Shown one piece after another: positions 42,712 to 50,256 of a stretch of DNA of 64,000 bases (position 1 is its first letter; each line of letters starts with the position of its first letter). The translations under genes were made by a program, and so were the position numbers. Location: positions 50,661 to 114,660 of the forward strand of contig DFDW01000006.1 in NCBI GenBank assembly GCA_002369315.1, in the 5' to 3' direction. This DNA is from Ruminococcaceae bacterium UBA3818 (lineage in GTDB: Bacteria > Bacillota > Clostridia > Oscillospirales > Ruminococcaceae). Below the pieces are notes generated by a model. The model was not told the origin of the DNA. It worked only from the letters and a program-made list of their open reading frames with translations, and searched no databases.

Positions 42712-42754
42712 GCAAAAGAAAAACCGGGGAACAGACTTATTGTCTGTTCCCCGG
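42712..42754 (-). terminator. Terminator of the gltD remnant
   Basis: CCGGGGAACAGAC (42724-42736) and GTCTGTTCCCCGG (42742-42754) form a perfect 13-bp stem. On the minus strand it is followed by TTTTTCTTTT. Confidence 0.85.
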
Positions 42755-42780
42755 CTGCCGATATTTTACCAACGCTTTTC

Positions 42781-43233
42781 TCAGGCGTTGCGGATGGCTT
42801 CGTCGATGGCGCGGGCAGCCTGCTTGCCGGCGCCCATGGCCAGGATGACCGTCGCCGCTCCCGTCACTGCGTCGCCGCCGGCCCAAACACCATCCCGGCT
42901 GGTCTTGCCGCTTTCTCCCTCTGTTACCAGGCAGCCGTGCCGGTTCGCTTCCAGGCCCGGCGTCGTCGACCGGATCAGCGGGTTCGGACTCGTCCCGATG
43001 GACATGATCACGCTGTCCACCTCGATTTCAAACTCGCTGCCTTTCTTCTCTACCGGTCTGCGCCGTCCGCTCTCGTCCGGCTCGCCCAGTTCCATCTCCA
43101 CGCACCGGATGCCTCCGACCTTGCCGGTCCCGTCATCCAGGATCTCTACCGGGTTGCACAGCGTCCGGAAGATGATCTGCTCCTCTTCGGCATGCTCGAC
43201 CTCTTCTTTTCTTGCCGGCAGTTCTTCCATAGC
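42781..43233 (-). pseudogene. C-terminal remnant of glutamate synthase small subunit / NADPH-dependent oxidoreductase (gltD/gltA-like)
   Basis: About 150 codons match the end of the FAD/NADPH-dependent glutamate synthase small subunit family: MEELPARKEEVEHAEEEQI at the beginning and the FAD-binding GVWAGGDAVTGAATVILAMGAGKQAARAIDEAIRN at the end. Everything upstream (Fe-S domain, both nucleotide-binding GxGxxG parts) is missing. Sequence beyond 43233 switches to AT-rich non-coding DNA, although the frame stays open to 43416 without a ribosome site. The native terminator remains. It appears to be what is left after a deletion. Local G+C is higher than in the flanks. Confidence 0.82.
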
Positions 43234-43276
43234 ATGGATCGAGAAAAAAACAACTCTTATCGGGAAAAACGTAGGA

Positions 43277-43305
43277 TTGACAGAAAAGAGAAAATATGAT
43301 ATCCT
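43277..43305 (+). promoter_or_regulatory. Promoter of the manganese-riboswitch transcript
   Basis: TTGACA (43277-43282), 17-bp spacer, TATCCT (43300-43305). Confidence 0.65.
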
Positions 43306-43313
43306 CATTTTTG

Positions 43314-43402
43314 TCAAAAGGGAGTAGTTATTTTGTACGTTCAACATACTCCGGCGTGCCGGTGGACGTACACCTTTTATTTTAAAAGGAACAAGACTTT
43401 TG
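43314..43402 (+). ncRNA. Manganese riboswitch (yybP-ykoY family)
   Basis: The family's conserved pieces occur in order: AAAAGGGAGTAG at the 5' side, GTTCAACATACTCCGG in the middle and ACAAGACTTTT at the 3' side. P1 pairs AAAAG (43316-43320) with CTTTT (43397-43401). GTACGT/ACGTAC and CCTTTT/AAAAGG close the inner helices. The 3' strand of P1 is also the 5' arm of the downstream terminator, so metal binding would favour read-through. Confidence 0.85.
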
Positions 43403-43433
43403 GTGTGCGTTGGCATGCTGAAAGTTTTTTTTT
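43397..43433 (+). terminator. Riboswitch-controlled terminator
   Basis: CTTTTGGTGTGC (43397-43408) pairs with GCATGCTGAAAG (43413-43424), counting G-U pairs, and is followed by nine Ts. It overlaps riboswitch P1. Confidence 0.78.
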
Positions 43434-43454
43434 GCGAAAAAAGGGAGGATGTTT

Positions 43455-44396
43455 ATGGAAAACATATGGATGTATGTGCTGTTTGCGCTGGGCATTGTCT
43501 TTGTCGTAAAAGGTGGAGATATTTTTGTGGATGCGGCTGTCTGGATCGCCGACGCGCTTGGGGTGCCCAAATTTATCGTCGGCGCCACGATCGTCAGCCT
43601 GGCCACCACCCTGCCGGAACTGCTGGTTTCCGCTTTTGCCGCGGCAGAGGGCAAGGTAGATATGGCGGCAGGCAACGCCATCGGATCGGTAACCGCCAAC
43701 GTGGGATTGATCATGGCTATCAGCATTTTGTTTATGCCAATGGCAATTGAGCGAAAAAAATTCAATGTAAAAACCGTTTTGCTTCTTTTGGCGGTGGCGT
43801 CGATCGGCTTTTTGACCTCCAACGGTTCCTTGAGCCTTTGGGAGAGTTTTTTGCTGTTCGTGATTTTCGGCGTTTTCATTTATGAAAACATCAAAAGCGC
43901 GAAAGGAGAAGGAGAATCCGCGGAGAAAGCGGAAGTTACGACCCGCGAAAAGATCAAGAATGTCCTTTTCCTGCTTCTGGGTACAGCGGGAATCGTGGCC
44001 GGTTCCCAGCTGATGGTGGACAACGGAAGCGCCATTGCCGCAAGCCTGGGTGTTCCGGAGAATATCATTGCCTTAACGGCGATTGCCATCGGTACCTCCT
44101 TGCCGGAACTGGTCACCACGATCAGTGCCATTGTCAAAAAGGAGCCGTCCTTGTCCATTGGCAATATCATCGGCGCCAACATTATCGATATGACAATGAT
44201 TTTGCCGGTCTGCGCGTTTGTATCGGGTGGTACGCTGCCGGTTGCTGCGCAAACCTATCAACTGGATGTTCCGGTTTGTTTTGCCGTTTGTGCCGTCGCG
44301 CTGATTCCTGCGTTGATTTCCAAACGGTTCCTCCGTTGGCAAGGGGCTGTTCTGCTGGCTATTTACGGCGGATATCTGGTTTATATGATGTTTTGA
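43455..44396 (+). CDS. CaCA-family cation exchanger, probable Mn2+/Ca2+ exporter
   Basis: A 313-residue membrane protein of the Ca2+/cation antiporter (YrbG-like) family. It has two inverted alpha-repeats with the signature motifs VGATIVSLATTLPELLVSAFAA near residue 43 and IALTAIAIGTSLPELVTTISAI near 205, plus GNAIGSVTANVG and GNIIGANIIDMT. The Mn riboswitch in front implies that manganese induces it, so Mn2+ export is the best guess; Ca2+/Na+ exchange is the alternative. The ATG at 43455 is 7-8 nt after GGGAGG; an ATG at 43449 is too close. A charged loop separates the two halves. Confidence 0.9.
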   Translation: MENIWMYVLFALGIVFVVKGGDIFVDAAVWIADALGVPKFIVGATIVSLATTLPELLVSAFAAAEGKVDMAAGNAIGSVTANVGLIMAISILFMPMAIERKKFNVKTVLLLLAVASIGFLTSNGSLSLWESFLLFVIFGVFIYENIKSAKGEGESAEKAEVTTREKIKNVLFLLLGTAGIVAGSQLMVDNGSAIAASLGVPENIIALTAIAIGTSLPELVTTISAIVKKEPSLSIGNIIGANIIDMTMILPVCAFVSGGTLPVAAQTYQLDVPVCFAVCAVALIPALISKRFLRWQGAVLLAIYGGYLVYMMF

Positions 44397-44468
44397 CCCC
44401 TTGCTTTCAAAAAGCTGCGGCAAAGCGGCCGGGCGAAACAAGCGGAACAAACCATCAAAACAAACAGC

Positions 44469-44508
44469 AAACACCCTGCGGGACTCCCAAATCCCGCAGG
44501 GTGTTTTT
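44469..44508. terminator. Terminator after the cation exchanger
   Basis: AAACACCCTGCGGGA pairs with TCCCGCAGGGTGTTT, followed by TTT. Confidence 0.85.
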
Positions 44509-44642
44509 CATCATATTTTGGCGCCGCCAAGAACGTTTTTCCCACGGTGCCGCTTTGCGGAATGAAAGAAAGCTTTCTCTATCGCAGGTTCGGCGCCGGA
44601 GCTTATGCCGTTTTGCAAGCTTTGGCCGTTGGCTTTGGCTTT

Positions 44643-45296
44643 TTACAGATAATATTCAAATGTGGTAAAAACCCATTTCCCGTCCATTTTTTCGCAGATG
44701 AAAGTATAGCTTTGGGGATTTTCGGACTCTTCTGCATCAGGGCCATAAACAATAACAGCCGAAAGGCGGGCGAAAGAATCGGTCACTTCGTCGGTCGAAA
44801 AGGTGACATCCTTAATAAAGATATTGGAGCCGCGGCCGGCGGGGACCATGTAAAGAACCCCGTCAATATCCTTGCAGATTGGATAATCTTCCAATAGCCG
44901 GCAGACGATTTCATCCGAAAAAAATTCACCCAAATAGTTTTTTAATTCTTCATAATTGGAAAAGTAAGGGCTGTTTACCCGCTGAAAAGTATCTTCCGTC
45001 CCGGTCAGGGGATTCACCGCTGTGCGGGTTTCGCCCGACATAGGCATGCTGCCCAGAGCAAACCAGCTGTAAACCTCCATGGCCGGCTCAATCAAATCTT
45101 CGGCACTGGTTTTGGCAGGGTCGGCCAGGCCGCCGTTTTGTTCTGTATCCGAAGCGGAATTGCTGACCTCTTCCAGAATGGACAAAGAAGCAGGCGGCAG
45201 ACTGATTTCTGGCGAACTGGATTTTTCCTGCCGGCTGCATCCGGAAAGAGAAAGCATAGTCGCGACAAAGAAGATCGCTGCGATAGATTGTTTCAC
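44643..45296 (-). CDS. Putative lipoprotein, possibly IseA-like
   Basis: An exported lipoprotein of about 217 residues. A hydrophobic signal region (AAIFFVATMLSLSGC) ends in a lipobox and is followed by a Ser/Pro/Glu-rich linker. The C-terminal ~130 residues (SPYFSNYEELKNYLGEFFSDEIVCRLLEDYP ... YTFICEKMDGKWVFTTFEYYL) resemble the fold pattern of IseA-type inhibitors of cell-wall DL-endopeptidases, but the match is loose and I would not rely on it. GTG start at 45296, 7 nt after AGGAGG. Single-gene transcript. Confidence 0.78.
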   Translation of the reverse strand: MKQSIAAIFFVATMLSLSGCSRQEKSSSPEISLPPASLSILEEVSNSASDTEQNGGLADPAKTSAEDLIEPAMEVYSWFALGSMPMSGETRTAVNPLTGTEDTFQRVNSPYFSNYEELKNYLGEFFSDEIVCRLLEDYPICKDIDGVLYMVPAGRGSNIFIKDVTFSTDEVTDSFARLSAVIVYGPDAEESENPQSYTFICEKMDGKWVFTTFEYYL

Positions 45297-45534
45297 AAAA
45301 AGTCCTCCTGATCGACTTTGATTTGCTATTATCTTAGTCCCTTTTGAAACAGATTGCAATGGGATTGCTCGGCTGAGAAAAAGAGTTTACAAAATGGTTA
45401 GACCTTTGTAAAAAAGGAAAACATATCGTCCCCAAAGGGCCGGGAAAAATAGCGAAGCATGGAAAGTGACAGTTGCTTCGAAAAAATACACCGGCAAAAG
45501 GTGAGGGGAAAGATTACGCTTTGGTGCGAGAAAA

Positions 45535-45582
45535 AACGACAAAAAGAAGAGCCTCAACCACACATTTGCGTGTTGAGGCTCT
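45535..45582 (-). terminator. Terminator after tRNA-Leu
   Basis: AGAGCCTCAAC pairs with GTTGAGGCTCT around a loop containing CACGCAAATGTG. On the minus strand it is followed by TTCTTTTTGTCGTTTTTT. Confidence 0.8.
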
Positions 45583-45586
45583 CGAC

Positions 45587-45674
45587 TGGTGCCGCTGACC
45601 GGGATCGAACCGGTACGGTTTATTCAACCGAGGGATTTTAAGTCCCTTGCGTCTGCCAATTCCGCCACAGCGGC
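45587..45674 (-). tRNA. tRNA-Leu(UAA)
   Basis: An 88-nt class II tRNA including encoded CCA. The acceptor GCCGCTG pairs with CAGCGGC, the anticodon arm AGGGA-CTTAAAA-TCCCT reads UAA, a long variable arm follows and the T-arm has GGTTCGATCCC. Confidence 0.95.
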
Positions 45675-45740
45675 ACGGATGGAAAACTGCTTCCTTATTT
45701 TAGTCTATTCCATCCTCATTGTCAAGGGAAAGGAGAGATA

Positions 45741-46571
45741 CTACCCCACGATTTCTTTTCGTTCCCGCCCTTCTTTCAGCAGACTGCGCATGGTTTCCCG
45801 GTCATCCTGCCGCAGTGCTTCGGCATATTCGCCTAGCCGGTCGATCAGTCCTTCGATTTCTTCAAGCAGGGCTGATTTGTTGTCGAAAAACAGTTCTGTC
45901 CACATATCCTCATTCAGGCGTGCCACCCGGGTCATGTCTTTAAAGCTGCCAGCGGAAAAACCCGCATGGGACAGCGCCGCGGGACTTTTGACATAGGCGC
46001 TGGACAATACGTGGGCCAGTTGGGAAGTCAAAGCAATCATGCGGTCGTGTTCTTTTGGGGTAGAAAGGCGGATACGCCCGAATCCCAGCTGCCGGCACAG
46101 GCCGCTTACAGCTTCTACCGCTTCCGGATCGATTCCCGGAGGCGGCGTCAGCACCATGGAAGCGCCTTCAAACAGATCCTCTTTGGAAAAGGTAAAGCCG
46201 GACCGCTCGATTCCTGCCATAGGATGCCCGCCGAGGAAGATAAAGCCGGCCTCTTTTGCCGCGGCTTCGCAGGGGGTGCAGACCACTTCTTTCACGCCGC
46301 AGCAGTCGACTACAATCGTGCCGCTGCCAAAATCGAAACGGTGGGCGCAAATATAATCAACCGCCGCTTGCGGATACAGCGCCACCAGCACGAGCCGACA
46401 ACCTTTTAGCTGTTCCGGGGCCAGTATGCCGTCGATAGCGCCGCTTTGTAAAGCGTCCTGCAAAACCGCATCGTCCCGGTCGAATCCGAGGACCGTGTGC
46501 GATGTCCGGACTTTAACAGCCTTGGCCAGGGAACCACCGATGAGGCCAAGCCCCACAATCCCGATCTGCAT
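45741..46571 (-). CDS. tyrA: Prephenate dehydrogenase
   Basis: NAD(P)-dependent oxidative decarboxylation of prephenate to 4-hydroxyphenylpyruvate, the tyrosine-specific step. The 276-residue protein starts MQIGIVGLGLIGGSLAKAV (Rossmann GxGxxG) and has GGHPMAGIERSGF and the catalytic-domain segment EHDRMIALTSQLAHVLSSAYV. No C-terminal ACT domain is present, so Tyr feedback on this enzyme is not apparent. Start at ATG 46571, behind AAAGGAG, 19 bp after the DAHP synthase gene. The two form one transcript under the Tyr-rich leader. Confidence 0.95.
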   Translation of the reverse strand: MQIGIVGLGLIGGSLAKAVKVRTSHTVLGFDRDDAVLQDALQSGAIDGILAPEQLKGCRLVLVALYPQAAVDYICAHRFDFGSGTIVVDCCGVKEVVCTPCEAAAKEAGFIFLGGHPMAGIERSGFTFSKEDLFEGASMVLTPPPGIDPEAVEAVSGLCRQLGFGRIRLSTPKEHDRMIALTSQLAHVLSSAYVKSPAALSHAGFSAGSFKDMTRVARLNEDMWTELFFDNKSALLEEIEGLIDRLGEYAEALRQDDRETMRSLLKEGRERKEIVG

Positions 46572-46590
46572 GGCGTTTTCTCCTTTCTTT

Positions 46591-47595
46591 TTAACGGCAG
46601 GCAAAGGGCAGAACCGCCTGAACCGCCTGCATGGTGTCGGCAAATTGGGCAGGTGTCAGGGACTGCTGCCCGTCGCATAAAGCGTTGGCCGGATCGTTGT
46701 GTACTTCGATCATCAGGCCGTCCGCTCCGGCCGCAGCCGCCGCGATCGCCATGGGTTTGACCATGGAGGCATGGCCGGTAGCGTGGCTGGGGTCTACTAC
46801 GATCGGCAGGTGGGTCATGGCACGCAGCGCCGGGATAGCGGAAAGATCCAGCGTGTTGCGGGTAGCTGTCTCAAAAGTGCGGATGCCGCGTTCACAGAGG
46901 ATGACCTGCTGGTTGCCGCCGGCCATGATGTATTCGGCGCTCATCAAAAGCTCCTGCAGCGTGCTCGACAGCCCTCTCTTGAGCAGGATCGGCTTATGCA
47001 GCTTGCCCAGCTCCTTGAGCATCTCGAAGTTCTGCATATTCCGTGCGCCTACTTGAATGACATCCACTTCCTCGAACAGATACAGCTGAGATAAGTCCAT
47101 GATTTCGGTTACGATGGGAAGGCCGGTTTCCTTTTTGGCTTCCAGCAAAAGTTTGATGCCTTCCCCACGCAGGCCCTGGAATGCATAGGGAGAAGTACGG
47201 GGCTTAAAAGCACCGCCGCGCAGCATGGAAGCACCGGCCGCTTTTACGTCTGCCGCTACCGAGCACAGCTGATCGCGGGATTCGACCGAACAGGGCCCCG
47301 CGATGACCGAGAAGTTTCCGCCGCCGATTTTGGCACCGCCCACTTCGATTACGGTATCGTTTGGATGGAACTTCCGGTTGGCGTTTTTATAAGGTTCCTG
47401 AATGCGTTTGACCGTTTCTACGATTTCCAGCGCGCTCAAAGCGTCGATATCCACTGCGGAAGTATCGCCTACCAGACCCAGAAGTTTAGAATTCTGCCCC
47501 TGGCTTTGATGGATGTCCAAACCCATACCGCGCAGGCGCTTCATCAGTTCCTCTACCTTATTGTCGTCGGGATTTTGCTTTAATACGATTACCAT
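46591..47595 (-). CDS. aroF: 3-deoxy-7-phosphoheptulonate (DAHP) synthase, type I-beta
   Basis: First step of the shikimate pathway: phosphoenolpyruvate plus erythrose-4-phosphate to DAHP. The 334-residue protein has an N-terminal ferredoxin-like (ACT-like) regulatory domain (~1-70, MVIVLKQNPDDNKVEELMKR) and a catalytic barrel: FSVIAGPCSVES, GGAFKPRTSPYAFQG, IQVGARNMQNFEML, LLKRG and VDPSHATGHASMV. It begins at ATG 47595 just beyond the attenuator terminator. Allosteric control by Phe or Tyr through the N-terminal domain is known for this class; transcriptional control is suggested by the leader. Confidence 0.95.
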   Translation of the reverse strand: MVIVLKQNPDDNKVEELMKRLRGMGLDIHQSQGQNSKLLGLVGDTSAVDIDALSALEIVETVKRIQEPYKNANRKFHPNDTVIEVGGAKIGGGNFSVIAGPCSVESRDQLCSVAADVKAAGASMLRGGAFKPRTSPYAFQGLRGEGIKLLLEAKKETGLPIVTEIMDLSQLYLFEEVDVIQVGARNMQNFEMLKELGKLHKPILLKRGLSSTLQELLMSAEYIMAGGNQQVILCERGIRTFETATRNTLDLSAIPALRAMTHLPIVVDPSHATGHASMVKPMAIAAAAAGADGLMIEVHNDPANALCDGQQSLTPAQFADTMQAVQAVLPFACR

Positions 47596-47626
47596 CTTTT
47601 TTCCTCATTTCATTTTGTTTTTGACA

Positions 47627-47660
47627 AGAAAAAAGTTCCGCAGCTGTTTCGCTGCGGAAC
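47627..47660 (-). terminator. Attenuator terminator upstream of aroF
   Basis: On the minus strand GTTCCGCAGC, loop GAAACA, GCTGCGGAAC, then TTTTTTCTTG. It lies between the leader peptide and aroF. Confidence 0.88.
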
Positions 47661-47691
47661 CGTATCCTGCTTCTTTTTTGGAAGAAAGAGA

Positions 47692-47793
47692 TTACGGAAA
47701 ATCCCGTTTTGCAGCGACAGCAACATAAGCCTTGCCGTAAAAGTAAGCAAAGCCGTAATAATAGTATGCCGCTGTCATGGTAAAACGGTCCAT
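47692..47793 (-). CDS. Tyr/Phe-rich leader peptide of the aroF-tyrA operon
   Basis: A 33-codon ORF with AGAAGGAG 7 nt before its ATG, between a good promoter and an intrinsic terminator. It encodes seven Tyr and four Phe, including a run of four Tyr (codons 10-13) and the stretch GFAYFYGKAY. Three RNA segments can pair alternately: segment 1 at 47767-47774 just before the Tyr run, segment 2 at 47711-47721, and segment 3 at 47643-47655 inside the terminator. A ribosome stalled for lack of Tyr-tRNA would cover segment 1, free segment 2 to capture segment 3, and so permit read-through. Inferred role: tyrosine (perhaps Phe) attenuation. Confidence 0.82.
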   Translation of the reverse strand: MDRFTMTAAYYYYGFAYFYGKAYVAVAAKRDFP

Positions 47794-47820
47794 AACGGTT
47801 CTCCTTCTGAATTTGTTAAC

Positions 47821-47849
47821 AGTATACCACGGGAAAGCATAAAAGTAAA
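47821..47849 (-). promoter_or_regulatory. Promoter of the leader-aroF-tyrA operon
   Basis: On the minus strand TTTACT, 17-bp spacer, TATACT, about 28 bp before the leader ATG. Confidence 0.75.
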
Positions 47850-47964
47850 GAAAAATTTTGCGCTTTAAAGCGAATTGGTGAAACGGTATATTTCATCGCT
47901 TTTTTTTCTTCCGTTTTTGTGGTACAATGTCCAAGAAAGAAGATTAGGAAAAGAGGAGTTCTGG

Positions 47965-48447
47965 ATGGAATTTATCATTTGCAAAGAACCCAAACGCCAC
48001 TTAGATCTTCTATTGCTGGCCGATCCTTATGAGCCGATGATAGACCGCTATCTGCCGCAGAGTATTGTGATAACGGCGGTGGAACAGGGCCGGACGGTCG
48101 GCCTGGTTGCCTATTGCCAAGTTGGAAAAGATATGTGGGAGATTAAAAATCTCGCGGTGGAAGAGGCCTGGCAGAAAAAAGGAGTGGGCCAGGCGCTGGT
48201 ACAGCAGGTCAAAGACCGGTTGCCGGCAGGTTCGGAGCTTTTGGTCGGTACGGCGCAAACTTCATCCGGCAACCTGATTTTTTACGAAAAATGCGGCTTT
48301 GTGTATGACCATACCATCCACGGCTTTTTTACGGATTTTTATCCGGATCCGATTTGGGAGGGAGAAGAGCAGTGTGTTGATATGATCGTTCTGCGCCAAA
48401 CGATTGGCAGTGAAATGGAGGGCAGAGATTTTTATCATGAAAACTAA
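47965..48447 (+). CDS. GNAT-family N-acetyltransferase
   Basis: A 160-residue acetyl-CoA-dependent acetyltransferase. The fold is marked by TVGLVAYCQV, then IKNLAVEEAWQKKGVGQALVQQV (the acetyl-CoA pyrophosphate loop QKKGVG near residue 78) and NLIFYEKCGFVYDHT. Substrate unknown. ATG at 47965 behind AGAGGAG. It overlaps the next gene by 11 bp, so the acetyltransferase and the PHP phosphatase are co-expressed. Confidence 0.9.
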   Translation: MEFIICKEPKRHLDLLLLADPYEPMIDRYLPQSIVITAVEQGRTVGLVAYCQVGKDMWEIKNLAVEEAWQKKGVGQALVQQVKDRLPAGSELLVGTAQTSSGNLIFYEKCGFVYDHTIHGFFTDFYPDPIWEGEEQCVDMIVLRQTIGSEMEGRDFYHEN

Positions 48448-49234
48448 TTTTCATACCCATACTGCCCGATGCGGTCATGCGTCGGGCAGCGATGAAGAAT
48501 ATGTCCAAAGCGCTATTCGAGGGGGCTACCAGATTCTGGGCTTTGCCGATCACAGCCCGTGGCAGTTCGCCAGTTCCTATCGTTCCCATATGCGGATGGA
48601 TCCAGGGGAACAATTTCAGGATTATCTGAGCAGCATCCGGGCTTTGCGCCAAAAGTACCGGGATCAGATCGATATCCGCATCGGTCTGGAATGTGAATAT
48701 TTTCCGCCGTATATGGATTGGCTGCGACACGTGATCCAAACAGAAAAGATCGATTACATTATTTTGGGCAACCACTTTGAATACAGTGAAGAGCGGCGTT
48801 TTTATTTTGGCCGCGAGGTGGTGGACGAACAAACGCTGGACCGTTATGTGAACAGCGCCCTGGAGGGTATGGCAACGGGTTTGTACGCTTATCTGGCCCA
48901 TCCGGATTTGTTTATGAGGGGGTATCCGTCCTTTGACCGGCACTGCGAAAAGGCCAGTGTTCGTTTATGCCGCGCCGCAAAGCAGATGGGATTTCCGCTG
49001 GAGTACAATTTGTGCGGCGCGCTGGATGACAGACGCACCGGAGAAGAGCATTATCCGCACCATCTGTTTTGGCAGATCGCCGCGGCTGAGGGCTGCGACG
49101 TCATCATTGGGGTAGATGCCCATTCCCCCGGCGCCCTGGAGGATGACAGCCTGCGCCAGGCGGGTATCCGCCTGCTGGAAGGGTATGGCGCCCGGCTGGT
49201 TGAGAGCATTCCTTATTTGAATGCCAACGGGTGA
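48437..49234 (+). CDS. PHP-domain phosphoesterase (histidinol-phosphatase HisJ-like)
   Basis: A 265-residue metal-dependent phosphoesterase. The PHP metal ligands are visible as NFHTHTARCGHA (first His pair), FADHSPW, GLECEYFP, GNHFEY, AYLAHPDLF and GVDAHSP. Length and motifs match HisJ-type histidinol-phosphate phosphatases, though no other his gene is nearby, so another small phosphate ester may be the substrate. It starts at ATG 48437 inside the acetyltransferase gene. Its TGA is followed 15 bp later by the DUF896 gene. Confidence 0.88.
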   Translation: MKTNFHTHTARCGHASGSDEEYVQSAIRGGYQILGFADHSPWQFASSYRSHMRMDPGEQFQDYLSSIRALRQKYRDQIDIRIGLECEYFPPYMDWLRHVIQTEKIDYIILGNHFEYSEERRFYFGREVVDEQTLDRYVNSALEGMATGLYAYLAHPDLFMRGYPSFDRHCEKASVRLCRAAKQMGFPLEYNLCGALDDRRTGEEHYPHHLFWQIAAAEGCDVIIGVDAHSPGALEDDSLRQAGIRLLEGYGARLVESIPYLNANG

Positions 49235-49248
49235 AAGGAGGAGGACAC

Positions 49249-49452
49249 ATGGAAAAAGCAAAAATGGATCGCATCAGCCAATTGTCCCGGAAAGAGCGGA
49301 CGGTCGGCTTAAATGATGAGGAAAAAAGAGAGCAGGCGGCCCTGCGAAAAGAATATCTGGACGCAATCCGCCAAAGCTTGACAGGTACGCTGGAGAACAC
49401 TTATTTGGTAGATGAAAAGGGCAATTCGCACAAACTGCACCGGCATTCTTAA
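49249..49452 (+). CDS. DUF896 (YnzC-like) small protein
   Basis: A 67-residue charged cytoplasmic protein with the DUF896 pattern: ISQLSRKERTVGLNDEEKREQAALRKEYLDAIRQSLTGTLEN. Two helices form a hairpin in solved members of this family, whose function is unknown. ATG at 49249 behind AAAGGAGGAGG. Probably the last gene of the GNAT-PHP-DUF896 transcript. Confidence 0.9.
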   Translation: MEKAKMDRISQLSRKERTVGLNDEEKREQAALRKEYLDAIRQSLTGTLENTYLVDEKGNSHKLHRHS

Positions 49453-49475
49453 CAGAGGAGATTCCACTGCTAACG

Positions 49476-49505
49476 TTGACAAGAGATTGTCAATAGTGGT
49501 ATTCT
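49476..49505 (+). promoter_or_regulatory. rex promoter with overlapping palindrome
   Basis: TTGACA (49476-49481), 18-bp spacer, TATTCT (49500-49505). The -35 box is part of a perfect 7-4-7 palindrome TTGACAA-GAGA-TTGTCAA (49476-49493), resembling a Rex box and suited to autoregulation. Confidence 0.65.
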
Positions 49506-49551
49506 AAAAAGACAACCAATGATCGACACAGTCAACGAGGAGGAAAAGGGT

Positions 49552-50199
49552 ATGAGCGAAAAGCAGGTTTCCGCATCGGTAATCCGGCGGCTGCCGCGTT
49601 ACTACCGCTTTTTGGGAATGCTTGCGGAAAATGGCGTGCATCGGATCTCATCCGGGGAGCTTTCGTCCAAGATGGGGCTGACCGCGTCCCAGATCCGCCA
49701 GGATCTCAACTGTTTCGGCGGCTTTGGCCAGCAGGGTTATGGATATAACGTAACAGCCCTGCGGGAAGAAATCGGCAAAATCCTGGGATTGAGCCTTCCG
49801 AAAAAAACGATTTTAATAGGGGCCGGCAACCTTGGCCGCGCCATTTTGGCCCATATGGAGTTTGCCGAAAAAGGATTCACCATCGCGGGAATTTTCGACC
49901 GGGATGAAAACTTTGTAGGCGAGATTCTGGAGGGGATTCCCATTCAGCACACAGATGCGCTGGAGCAGTTTTGCCAAAAGGAAAAACCGTCGGTCGCCAT
50001 TTTGTGCGTGCCCAAAATGGCCTCGCAGGATCTGGTTCGCCGCTTGATGGGGCTGGGCATCAAAGGCTTCTGGAACTTCAGCCATTATGACATCGGCGTG
50101 TATTATCCCGATGTCGCGGTGGAAAATGTCCATTTGGGCGATAGCCTGATGACGCTGTGCTATGAAATGCAGGCTTTGGAAAACAAAAAAGGGGAGTAA
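49552..50199 (+). CDS. rex: Redox-sensing transcriptional repressor Rex
   Basis: A 215-residue NADH/NAD+ sensor that represses fermentation and reductive genes when NADH is low. The N-terminal winged helix (~1-80) contains VIRRLPRYYRFLGMLAENGVHRISSGELSSKMGLTASQIRQDLNCFGGFGQQGYGYNV. The Rossmann domain follows with LIGAGNLGRAIL near residue 87 and FDRDENFVG, and a C-terminal domain-swap helix ends the protein. ATG at 49552 behind GAGGAGG. The palindrome over its promoter suggests autoregulation. Confidence 0.97.
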   Translation: MSEKQVSASVIRRLPRYYRFLGMLAENGVHRISSGELSSKMGLTASQIRQDLNCFGGFGQQGYGYNVTALREEIGKILGLSLPKKTILIGAGNLGRAILAHMEFAEKGFTIAGIFDRDENFVGEILEGIPIQHTDALEQFCQKEKPSVAILCVPKMASQDLVRRLMGLGIKGFWNFSHYDIGVYYPDVAVENVHLGDSLMTLCYEMQALENKKGE

Positions 50200-50256
50200 A
50201 TCTTTTGCGGTCCGGCTCAGGCTGGACCTTTTTTTACCGAACGAGGAGGAAAACAA

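Noticed and set aside
43234..43416. Extension of the gltD remnant to an upstream ATG at 43416
   Set aside because: The extra codons lie over the manganese riboswitch and its promoter on the opposite strand and match no part of glutamate synthase.
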